From: Vitellaria paradoxa | Lineage: Eukaryota > Streptophyta > Magnoliopsida > Ericales > Sapotaceae | Length of the DNA stretch: 64,000 nt | Reading direction: 5' to 3' | Assembly (NCBI GenBank): GCA_019916065.1 | Contig: CM034243.1 | Coordinates: forward strand, 25,322,147-25,386,146 | Part shown: piece after piece, positions 48,001-60,000 of the stretch | Position numbering within the stretch: position 1 is the first letter of the stretch | How the letters are laid out: each line of letters starts with the position of its first letter | Made by a program: the position numbers and the translations under genes | The notes under the pieces: generated by a model | The model's input: the letters and a program-made list of their open reading frames with translations, nothing else | What the model was told of the DNA's origin: nothing | Database searches by the model: none

Positions 48001-51000
48001 TCAGCAGCAGCATGATTGGTGTGCTCAGCGTGACCATAGTTCTTCCAGCAGTATGGTTCTGTGTGGTTGGTGCCACCACAGTGTTCACATTTTTTTGTAC
48101 CACAATCGGATCCTCTACCATCACCACGAAAACTCCCACCAGTACTACGACCACCACGTGATCCACCTCGAGAATTACCCCGGCCACCAAAACCACCAAC
48201 CAAAGTAGTAGCATCAGAACCACCAGAAGAAAACGTTGTCCAAGAATGGTGGCCTAAGAAAGAGCGCTGTGAGAGTATGCATTTGCCATAGGAGGTATTG
48301 TCTCTCCACCTAGAAGCTGATCACGATAGCCATGAAAATCGTTGTCAAGACCAACTAAAAGTAAAATAGTCATAAGTTCCTCCCACTGTTTTATTATGTT
48401 AGCCTTGGTTCAAGAAAAGGATGAAACTGTAACAAACGATCACTAAAACCCTTGAGGGTACTATAATACTCAAAAAGAGGCCAACCATTCTATTGAAAAG
48501 AAAAAAGCTGCTTCAAATATCTCAGACACATTACTTTACCGTGAGAAGGAGTCAACTAGAGAGTCCCAAATTGCTTTTGAAGTTTCATATAAACACAGAA
48601 GGTTCTAAACTATACCACAACTGCAATTCATAACAATAACATCTACAGCATGCCATTAGCAATTAGTAGACTGAGAATTAGGATGTGAATCTATGATAAA
48701 GTGTTCCATTTGTTGACTAGTGAGAAAAATCCGGATGACATGAGATCATATGAAATAATTTGTCCCATTCAATTTCTCACTCGAAATTGATTTAGGAAGG
48801 CTGTCAGAAGGAATAATGGGCATTGTTGGGATAGGAACCGAGGACGAATAAGTAGTGGTTTTAACTGGATGAATATCCATACTGAACAAATATCAAATGG
48901 CAAATAGCAGCGCAAATCAGTACACCAGCAGAGATCAATGAGCCAAATATTCAATCAAATCGAAGCAAAAAATCAAAAACTTTGCATCAGTGACGAATGT
49001 AGTAGATCGACCAATAGACGAAATCCAAGATTCCAAATCGATGAAGCATTAGTTGACAAGTGAATATTTCAAATCATCCAAGAAGAACAATTGAGAGGAT
49101 CAGATAGAGTCTCCAGCAACTTATCAGGCGAAGAACACAGTGACGAGTCGAATGTGCATTAACGAGCAACAAGGAACAATCAACAACTGGACAAGGAGCG
49201 AGGGTGACGCAATTGCTTACATGGGGCAATCGTTGTCGAAGAATGCCGACAACCTCCGGTGAGTGACACACTAGCACGCGCAGAAGACTCTTCAGCATGT
49301 GAGATCTCACGCAAACAACAAAGCTACATATGGGAGAACATGGAAGGACCTCTGGCGATGGATCTCCTACGGGTATAGTCGCCAGTCGCCGACGGGTCTA
49401 CTAGGGTTGTCGGGTGTTGACTTCGGTCACAGGAAAGAGTGCCAACAACAAACACCAGAGGTTTTCGCTTCTTTTCTTTTAACAACTTTATTTTATTTTA
49501 TTTTTATTTTTCTTGCTCTGATATCAAGTTGGAAATCAGAGTGAAATAATTGGGAGAGAGATGATTTCCCTTCCCTGATTTTCATTGTATTTATAATACA
49601 ATCAATAATGTATCCTAATATATCCTAAATTACCCTAAAAATACTATATTCTAGAATATTCTAACACTAACAATCCTTTTTTTCACAAGCACACCAAACA
49701 TATCGAGGTGGACTATCACTTCATTCACGACCTTTTATAGCGGGAGGATCCTTGTACTCCTCATGTTCGATCTGACTTGCAACTTACAATATCCTCACTA
49801 AACCCTTGCCTTGCTCTTTGTTTCAAGATATATTTGCCAAGCTAAACATGTCTGAATTGTATGCTCCAGCTTGAGAGGGAGTGTTAGAATAAAGAAAATA
49901 TCCATATGAGTGATTTGGGGAGATTTAGGGGATCCTTGTATTTTTGAAATTAATAACTAGCATTAGTATGTTCGTATTATAAATAAAGACAATGTTAATG
50001 GGATGATATAAAGAAAAAAAATGTCTCAAACTTCTTTTTAAACACTTTATTAGGGTTTTCTTAATTTCAACTAGCTCCATGTTAGGTCATGATTTTGGAG
50101 CTAGTGTACATGTTTTGTGTCACCTTTTCTTATTCTCTTCTTTACCCACTACCACACGTCGTATTATCTTAGCTGATGAGTCCTCCCAATCTACTATTGG
50201 TAAAGGACATCTTCATCCATCTCCTTTTTTAGCTCTATCCCCGAGTATTTATGTTGAAATTTCCCTTCAACTTGTTATCTGTTAATCAGCTAACTAGATC
50301 ATTAAACTGCTCTATAACCTTTTCTCCTTCCTCTTGTGTTTCTCAAGACCTCAAGACACAGATAATAATTGGTTTGGAATGTGAGCGAGATGGCCTTTAC
50401 TACCTTGACCCTACCATTTTTTTAATCATTTATTTCTCATTCTATCTTTAGTTCATCTATTTCTCCCTTTCCATGCATTGTTGTTTGGTCCACACATTAA
50501 GTTAGCAATTCCCCGTCCAAATTTTATTTAAATTCTTCAATGTGAGGCTTGCTAGCTTGGCAAGCATCACTACAATACTTTTCCTAGTTGTCTTGAGATT
50601 CATCAAACCAAGTCATTTGATGTACTCCATACAGATATTTGGGATACTTCCAACATTTCTACTTATAATGGATATTGGTATTTTATCATTTTGGTTGATA
50701 ATTACTCTCGCATGACTTAGTTGTTTTTTTATGAAAATCGCTCTAAATTGCCATCTATTGTGTTGCTCTTTTATAATGAAATTTTGCTTAGTTTGGCAAA
50801 AGGATCAAAATCCATCATGGACCAATTTTGTATTGAAAGACACATTATTTATTAGACAACATGCATGTATACATGTCAACGAAATGGTATTGCTGAGCAA
50901 AAGCACTGCCATTTGCCAGATGTCACTAGTACCATAAGGCTGAATATGAATATTTTCCCATAACCATTAATGGTTGTTCATAGTAAAGCCAACATCAAAG

Positions 51001-54000
51001 AGTTGACAACCTATCTGGAAGAAGAAAATATGAATACAAGACAAGAAGTACGAAAAAACAGAAGTAAAAGAAGAAAAAATATGTTGAAGTAACATAGGTG
51101 TTATCCTCAAAAAGATTCTTCAAGAACCATGCTCAATCTAATCAGAGAGTTCTAAACTCACTCATTAGATAGGTAGCCTCATAAAAATTCTAAATTCACA
51201 TCATATCAAGGGGAGTAAGGTGCTCTTGGGCACAATGGCAAGGCTGCTCCATTGCAACCTAGGCTTCATGGGCACACGAAAAGAGCCACTCTGCACTTGG
51301 AAATAAAACCGTACATCTGACATTCTGACTATACGTAGAACCCAGAGTGGCAGTAACCTCATCCATTGATGCCATTTTATTTCATACCAAGAAGCTTCAT
51401 TATGGATAATTGAAACCCTAATCACTGGCATGATCTTTCATAAATGGTATATAAATTCTTTCCCAAGGAGGAAACACAAAATCCTAAAAATCCAAATGGG
51501 GGTCAAATTCAAATTAGTGGTAAACTCCTAGAATGATAGAACTAAACCAACCATCAGTAAGAAGCAACAAACCTTATACCAAATCCCTACCCCTTTAAAT
51601 ACTATACAGTGTTAATAAATACACGAATTAAAAAAACCTTGCCATTAACCTAAAGATGTATGCAACTCTTATGGAAATTTTTTCCCATTTTGTTGCTTTA
51701 GCAACTTAATATTACACGAGAATATATTAATGTCCACCAAAATGTGCAGGATGACTTCCATTACAGCTGATCAACATCAGTGCTTGAACTTATGGTCAAA
51801 AATATCATCAAAAAGCAGGGCACGAGGTAGGGAATACCAATTGAGTTACAATCACTTGACAGAAAATATTTCCCAGATTTAAATTGAACAATCACGTTTA
51901 AAATCAAGAATATGTAAACTCCAACAATCCTTCTATTTTCTTTTTTCCCCTTTCAAAAAAATAAATAAATAATCTGGAATAAAATTAATCTCTCCACCAA
52001 TGTCCTAAATTTAATTCAATTGAAAAAAAAAAATTGCACTTTCCATCTCCATTAGATTTCCTTGAACTAGTAACCAATATACAGGGCATCAAGCAACAGT
52101 TAAAACATCCACTAGAAACTCTTACCAAGAATTTCCTAGCATTTCTACTATCTTTTATAAACTATAAACAGTTGGTAGGAATTTTCAAAAGAAAAGTTTT
52201 TCATTCAACTTAAACAATGTCTTAAAACTCTATTCATCCCAAGCAGATGATTCTGTAGCACTGGCACCTGCACCTGTTGACCTATACCCAAATTGTTGCT
52301 TCATTAATGCATGTGACTAGAAGAATCAATCAATAACACATACCTGAGTTTCTCCACTGGAATGCAGCCCAAATCAATGTTACATACAGGACAAGAATCC
52401 ACCTCCTCATCAGAAAGCTTCTCATAAATACACTTTCTGCAAACTGGTTTAGAGTTCAAATCTCAAAGGTGTTAGAGATTGCCTTTTGAAAGTCAATAAC
52501 TTGGCTAGGATGTGAAATAAATTAATTACTATCATTACTACTTGATTATAAGATGGAGTTAAAAAAAGTTCAAGACATTGGATGATTGTCATTCTTTCTA
52601 TCAACAGAACAAATAAAATATACTGCTAAAAAAAGTAAAAAGCAAAACGATAGCCAGATTTAATTGTAGGAAAATATTGTAATAATTGTATTCCCATAAT
52701 TAAGGAATTTAATTTTCTGTAATTAAGAGATTAAAATTTCTATAATTATGGGATTTGATTAGGATTTAGTTTGATAGTTTTCCTATTTTGTAGTTAGGGT
52801 TAAGTGTATACAAATAGTCTTGTGGTAATCAATGAAAATACACAGAAAAATTTTCTTTCAATTTCCTTCTCTTTTCCACATGGTATCAGAGCCGTAAGCT
52901 CTTTGGGAAATATTTTCTAATTCTTGTCTGGCCTTCATTGCCAAAATATTTTTTCTTTTCAGCCTTAATTGATGTTTGGCCTTAATCGTCATCAATGGTT
53001 CAGAAACAATCCACCAACGATTGTTGAATCTCCAATCAATGGTTATGGTTCATACTGTTGACGTCATTACTCTAGTCGCTGTCGAAATCCCCAACCAAAG
53101 GTTATGTCAACGTCGCCAACATCGCCACCGTCAGTCATTCCTTTTGGTTCAACGATCTACAACAACCACTGATTGTTGATTGTTGATTATCAGTCACCAC
53201 CGTAAGTTGCAGCTTCCATCATCGTTCATCGTCATCGTTTGTGGAAGTGGATTCTGAACCCCAACCAACTTCACTGTCCTCGTCGTCAAAGCAAAGATTC
53301 TCATTCACTATTATTGACAGTTCCAACACCGTTCACCACTGTCATCGGCTGAAGAGAATCTAGAAATCTTGTCTGTTGGGGTCAACTACTCTTTGCCGCA
53401 GGGACTTTTCCTCGCCCAAGTCATGATCACTGAGGTCGCAATTGCAGAACCAGCGATTGCTGAAGTCGCTGGGAGAGTTGTCCTAACCATCATTGATCTT
53501 TGTAGGACCCACATAGTTGCTTCAGTCAACAGCTTTGTAATCTTCAAATTGGTAACGTTGATAACTGGTGATATTACAGTTGGGGTTGTCACAGTCATCG
53601 ACCACTTCCTTTAGCCAAACTATTATTCTCTCATCATGTCAGAGACAAAAGAGACTGCCACTCAGCCTACTATTCAGACAGGAGAATTACAACAAATCCA
53701 AGTTGCATATCGGTTGAACGAGAAGAATTACTTGAAATGGTCCCAACTTATTCGAACCCTTTTGAAAGGAAATGGTAAAATAAGTCATCTTACAGGATCA
53801 GGGCCAAAGTCAGGCGATCCGAAATTTGATGCCTGGGATGAGGAAAAATCGATGATTATGGTGTGGTTGTGGAATTCTATGACTTCTGAGATAAGTGATA
53901 CCTGTATGTTTTTGGCCACTACAAAGGATATCTGGGAGGCTATTCAACAAATGTATTCAAATGCCAGAGATGCAGTTAAGGTGTACGAGATCAAGGTCAA

Positions 54001-57000
54001 GACAAAAGCAACAAAATAGGGAAGCAAATGCGCTACAAAGTATGCTAATATGCCAAAAAACCTGTGGTAAGAACTTAACCATTACAGATGTACCAAGACG
54101 AAATGCCTTGAAGATGCAATAGTTCTAAAGAACTACATTGAGAAAACCGAGTTTATGATTTCCTTGCTGGACTTAACATTGAATTCGATCAAGTCAGAAT
54201 TCAAATACTTGGTAAAGATGAAGTTCCCTCTCTGAATGAGGTAATTTCTATCGTTTGAGCGGAAGAAAGTAGAAGAGGAGTCATGCTTTAATCTCCAACC
54301 TTGGAAGGCTAAGCTATGGTAGCTAGCAGAGGGAATCTCAAAGCAAACTTGGAACAAACAACAACCTCTGAGAAAGGAAGGGTAGACCTATCAATGAATC
54401 CAACCTAAGACAACAAGAATAATTTGTGGTGTACCTACCACAAGAAACCAAGACACACTCGGGAGATGTGTTGGAAACTTCATGGCAAACCCTCTAGTAA
54501 AGAGTAGGGAAACAAAGGGGGATAGAAGAAAAATAGTGAGCAAGCAAACACAGCCGCAGTGCAACTAAATGAGACAAAAACTCAGGAGCAAGTAGATTTT
54601 AATCAAGATGAGATCGAGAAGCTGAAAGCTTTGCTTGGAACTCTTGAAAAACTTTCAAGTACTTGCTCTTTGGTACATTCAAATAAGTTCCTATTTCCAT
54701 TAGATTAAATGTTTCGGATGAAACTTTTGCTAGTTCTTGAGCCATGGATTCGAGGGCCATTGACCACATGACTCACTCCTCATAGAACTTTAGCACATAT
54801 AACCCTTGTTCGAGTAATAGGAAAATTGCCACTGCATATGGTTCATTAACCACAGTAGCGGGTCTAGGAGATATTCAAATCAATCACTCACTTGTCCTAA
54901 AAATGTTCTTATTGTTCCCATGCTATCCACTAATCTTATTTCCATACAAAAACTTGCTCGAGATTTGTGTTGCAGCGTCATTTTTCAGCCTACTTATTAT
55001 ATATTTCAGGACCTGGAATTGGGGAAGACAATTGGATGTGCTAAGGAACAAGACGAACTTTATTACCTTAAGACACCAAGCAATCCAAAGGACAACAAAA
55101 GTAAATCACCTTTATCATTTCTTTTTAAGCATTATTTATCTAATAAAGAAAAGGTTTGGTTGTATCATCGTAGACTTGGACATCCGTCATCTATGTCTTT
55201 TAAAGTTCTATTACCTTCTCTGAGTAAGGGGTTAGAGATTGAGAAATTTCATTGTGATGTGTGTGAGTTTGCGAAACACAAACGTGTACCTTTTCCCATT
55301 AGCAATAAAAGGACTTCAATTCCTTTTATCTTAGTCATGAGGATATTTGGGGACCTTCTACTATTCCTAATGTTTCTGGTGCATGATAGTTTGTGTCACT
55401 CATTGATGATTGTACTAAAATCTCTTGGATTTTTCTACTCAAAAACAAATCTGATGTGAGTTTTGTTCTCCCAAAGTTCCATGCAATGAAACAAAATCAA
55501 TTTGGGGTTAAAATCAAATGGTTTCGTTCCGACAATACAAGAGATTACTTTAACCTATGAAGCACAGATACGGATATGGGAGCGGGTACAGGTACGGATA
55601 CGGGATACGGCAATTTTAAAAAAATGAGAATACGGGTACAGCGAAGATATGGCAAAAATAAATAAATAAATAAATAAAATATATATTTTATTTAAAATAT
55701 TTTTGAAGATAGCATTTATATACTACTAGACATTATATAAATAACAATTATATAGCATGAAAAATACCATTCAATCCATAAAAAAGCTAGATTCAATTTT
55801 CAATCTATTTTCAATCTGTGTTTAAAAAACCATAATCTCTAAATTTTAAAATTCATATATTTTCAATTTATATCACTATTTTAATATCAATACAACAAAA
55901 ATTAGAATAAAAGAAAAAATAAAGAGAAAGCTGTGCACAAACAAAGGAAAGCAGCAGCGAAAGATAGCCAAAAATCACCGGGATTGCTGCAGTCCAGCAA
56001 ACATGTGCCGTCGAGGTTCGTCGAGGTCTAGGACTTTTCTTTTTTTTTTTTTTCTTTCGTGTGTCTCAGGTCTAACAGAACATAAAAATAATTATTAAGT
56101 TATATTATAATTAATTATAGTTTAATCCCTACTAAAATTTTTATCATATCAATTTTATCCCCCCAAAAAAAGGTTTAAAATATTGTGTTTGGACCTCCGC
56201 CGTATCCTTCCGTATCCCAGCTGTATCCCAACCGTATCCTGTGCAAAATTTAAAATAAAAAATTAGGATACGCCACGTGACATATCCGATACGTATCCAG
56301 CCGTATCCGTATTCACGGAGTATCCGATATGAGTGCGGCACCTAATTTGAAGTATCCGTGCTTCATAGATTTTAACCAAACCTTGACTCCATTTTTTCAA
56401 AGGGAAGGGATAATTCATGAGTCTTCATGCGTCAACACTCCACATCAAAATAGAGTCGTTGAAAGAAAGAATGGTCATCTTTTTGATACCACCTGAACTT
56501 TCCTATTTCAAAACAAGGTGCCCAAGTCTTATTGAGAGGAAGCTGTTCTAACATTTGCCTATCTCATAAACAGATTACCTTCTCGAGTCTTGAATTTTTA
56601 GGGTCCCATAGAAATGCTTTCAAAATTTTATCCTAGCCTAAGTATTTCCAACCATCTCATTCGTAAAACATTTTGGTGTGTATCATTTGTTCATGTTCAC
56701 AATTTAAACAGGGGTAAATTAGACCCCTGGCAATCAAATGTGTTTTGTAGGATATTCTCCTACTCAGAATGGCCATAAGTGCTACCATCCACCTTCTAAG
56801 AAATTCTATACTTCTGCAAATGTTACCTTTCATGAAAATGAATCCTACTTTTCCACTTCTTATCTTCAAGGGAAGATCTAATCATGAAAGATAAGGATTT
56901 CTTTTTTCTTGACCTTCCTTCATCACCCAAACATGTGTCCCCTAATAATCTTATACCTCATACTCCTATTAATGAATCTGTCTCCGAACATTAACCTACC

Positions 57001-60000
57001 TGTGAACCAGTTCTACCTCAGTTGCCTCCGTTGGCTAATATGCACTCAAGGAAGAAGTATTTAGTCCCTGAACTTACACCGATTCAAGAATCTGACCTAA
57101 CTTCTGGAAATGAGGTAACAATTTCTAATTTCCCTTTGCAAACTGAGCCAGAAAGTAACCTTTGTAGCAATTCAGATCAGGATCTTCCTATTGCTATTAG
57201 GAAGGGAAGTGGAAAATGTACCCAAACCCCCTTGTATCTACTCTCTAATGTTGTATCACTTGAGAAATTTTCACCTTCCCACAAAAGTTTTCTTGTGAAT
57301 CTAAACAACATTTCTATTCCTACCAAATTATCTGAGGCATTATCTAATGAAGATAGGAAGCAAGCTATGAATGCAGAGATGGAAGCCTTAGAAAAGAACA
57401 AAACATGAGAGTGGGTAAATCTACCTGCGGGGAAAAAAAAAAAAAACAGTGGGATGTAAATGGATTTATATAATGAAATACTGAGCAGATGGGTCACTAA
57501 AGAGGTACAAGGCAAGGTTAGTAACTAAGGGATATACTCAGATATATGGTGTGAACTATCAAGCGACTTTTGCTCTTGTGGCTAAAATGAATACTGTCAG
57601 AGTTCTATTATCCTTGGCGATGAATTATGACTGGAGGTTGCAACAATTTGATGTGAAAAATGCATTCTTGCATGGAGATCTCAAAGAAGAAATTTATATG
57701 GAAGTTCCACCTAGATATGAAAATAACATGGCTACTAATCAAGTGTGTAGGCTAAAGAGAGCTTTGTATGGGCTCAAACAGTCTCCAAGGGTGTGGTTTA
57801 GAAGGTTTACAAAAGTTATGATAGTCATGGGATAAAAACAAAGTCAAGGGGATTATACATTGTTTGTCAAGCACTCAAGCTCAAGGGGAGTCATAGCTCT
57901 TCTAGTATATATGGATGATATAATTGTAACTAGGGATGATGAGAAGGAGAGAGAATTATTAAGAAAATGTTTGGCTAGAGAATTTGAGATCAAAAAATTG
58001 GGCAGACTAAAGTATTTCCGAGGAATTGATGTTGCAAACTCAAGGCAGGGAATCTTTAGCTCCCAACAGAAGTACGCCATGGATCTACAGAAAAAGACAA
58101 GAAAATTAGCATTTAAACTAGCAAACACACCAATAGATCCTAATCACAAACTTAGAAAAGCTGAGGAAGATGATTCAGTGGACAAGGAGATGTATCAACG
58201 CCTACTAGGTAGACTCATTTATCTTTCTCACACAAGACCAGATATAGCTAATTACACTTGAAAAGTGTAATTACAAACTCCCTAACTCAACACTTATTCA
58301 TGCATTTAAATAATTAAAGTTGAAGTTTTAGTGTTATTGTATTACTTATACTTTTATTGTTTATTTGCAGAGCAAAGGGCAAGGATGTCGAAATTTATAG
58401 TTATGGAAATGGCTGAGAAAACGAAGGAAATGTCATGGTTCAAACCTCACCTTGGATGGCCAAGACTAGCCCAAAGACTCAACCTAAAGGAGGAAGAAAA
58501 GCAAGAAAATAAAGACACTTGGGGTTCGGGACCGTCCATCTAATGGTCGGGACCACAATGTATAGGAATTGAGAAGAAAGCTTTCTGTGGTCCCGACCCC
58601 CAGATTAGACAGTTGGGACACCGTGTATCCAAAATCCAAGAATTAAAGCACCTCTTTTAGGGTTTCTTGGCATCTATATAAAGAGCTATTGCACGGCCAA
58701 GAAGGGGAGAAGCCCCTTTTGATTTTGCACCTTCAATTGAGCGTTAGAATAGAATTTTGAGAGTTTTTAGATTAGTTTTTTTAAGCTTGGATGCGTGGTG
58801 GATTCATGGTTTTCGTTGGAGCTTTCATCGTTGTCTTTGTCGTGATTCTTCACCTCGTCTTTTATATTCGCTTTACGTTGTAAGTTGCACTTTAATCTAT
58901 TTCGTTTTATTTCGATTTGTTTCGTAATATCATGTTTTGCTTGTTTCAATTCTCTTTTCGTATGATTGAATGCTATTTTATTGTTTTTAAGATGCTTAAA
59001 GTAGTTTTAGCGTAAAACCCTAGTTCTTGATTCAACGAATCAAGAATGGGTAGTTCACGAAAAACCTTAGGATGTTCCTAGACCCTCACATGGGTTGTGA
59101 GAGCTCATGCGTAAGGATCTACCGTGTTAAAATCTATTTTCAACTTGTTTCGAAAACATTCGAGACCGAAAATCTTTAACCACACGTTTGAAGTCACTGG
59201 TATGGGTTTTCTAATATAACCGTTTACATACTTTCGAACAAGGTTAAAAATAGGTTTCGAATTCATTTCTAGTTTCGTTTGTTTGAAAAACTTTCGGAAA
59301 CAAAGGTCTTTAACCATATCCGCTTGAGATATCTGGTATTGACCTTTGATTAAAATATTCTTAACACTTTTCGAATTAAACCCTAATCTAGTTTTGAATA
59401 AAAACATCTCAAGGTAAAGTAGTGAACTACCCGGACTTGAAAGTTGGATCAAGAACCTTTTTAGTATCGTGCTTGTTATTTAATTTAATTTATGAGTTGA
59501 TTTATTCACTTTAAAATTTAGAGTAGATGCTTTTTTTGCATTCTAGAATTAAATTGAATTTCTTTCATTTAGAATCTAAAACAAAAGTTTGAGTTGCTAA
59601 AAAAAATTAGTTTAAATTAATTTAGATTCACCTACTAATTAAGAGAACAAGTCTAGAGCTTTCAACAAAGCCCTCCCTATGGATTCGACCTCGGTACTTA
59701 CCGAGTTTTAAAACTACGACTGCCCTCTTGCACTTGAGAGGTAGAACCCGAAATACAATTTAGGGTCGGTCAATAGCTTATGCAATCAGTGTGATCAATC
59801 AGTTTATAAGTAATCCCAAGGAAGTTCATATGCAAGCTGTAAATCAAGTACTACAGTGTCTTAAAGGAACTCCAGGTAAAGGGATTTTGTTCAAAAAGGG
59901 AACAAGGCCGATACTTGAAGAATTTATAGATGTAGACTACATCAGATCAGTCATTGATAGAAAATCAACTTCCGTTTACTGCACATTTCTTGGTGGGAAT

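Larger units (their letters stand above)
46254..49666 (-). mobile_element. Nested copia element inserted in the RNase H of the outer copia
   Basis: Flanked by CTAACA at 46248-46253 and 49667-49672. The right end is the 5' LTR (49528-49666, about 139 bp) with primer site TGATATCAGAGC on the minus strand (49515-49526). Going inward: Gag with CX2CX4HX4C (CEHCGGTNHTEPYC), integrase pieces near 47183-46962 and 46913-46689, and the integrase-RT linker near 46530-46320. It then jumps directly into the last 80 or so bases of the 3' LTR at 46254. Reverse transcriptase and RNase H are therefore deleted. Sense to the host gene. Confidence 0.82.
43790..50080 (+). mobile_element. Copia retrotransposon remnant in DRIP intron 2, split by a nested copia
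   Basis: Plus-strand pol in decayed frames. Integrase at about 43790-44350 (QFGKHYRS, NIWGPSRVPS, FRSDN-type core, NGVAERKHHH). Reverse transcriptase at about 44990-45600, where the YVDD-type motif has become YANDI. RNase H at about 45870-46250, ending abruptly at 46253 and resuming at 49667 with the KHIEVDYHF segment and the pol tail. A purine tract and an LTR start (TGTTAGAATAAAG) appear at 49870-49882. No gag and no 5' LTR were found; the left boundary is uncertain. Many stops. It lies antisense to the host gene. Confidence 0.8.

Noticed and set aside
52976..53614. Open frames before the copia gag
   Set aside because: They lie in the element's leader between primer site and gag; repetitive CATCGTC-type sequence without a domain.
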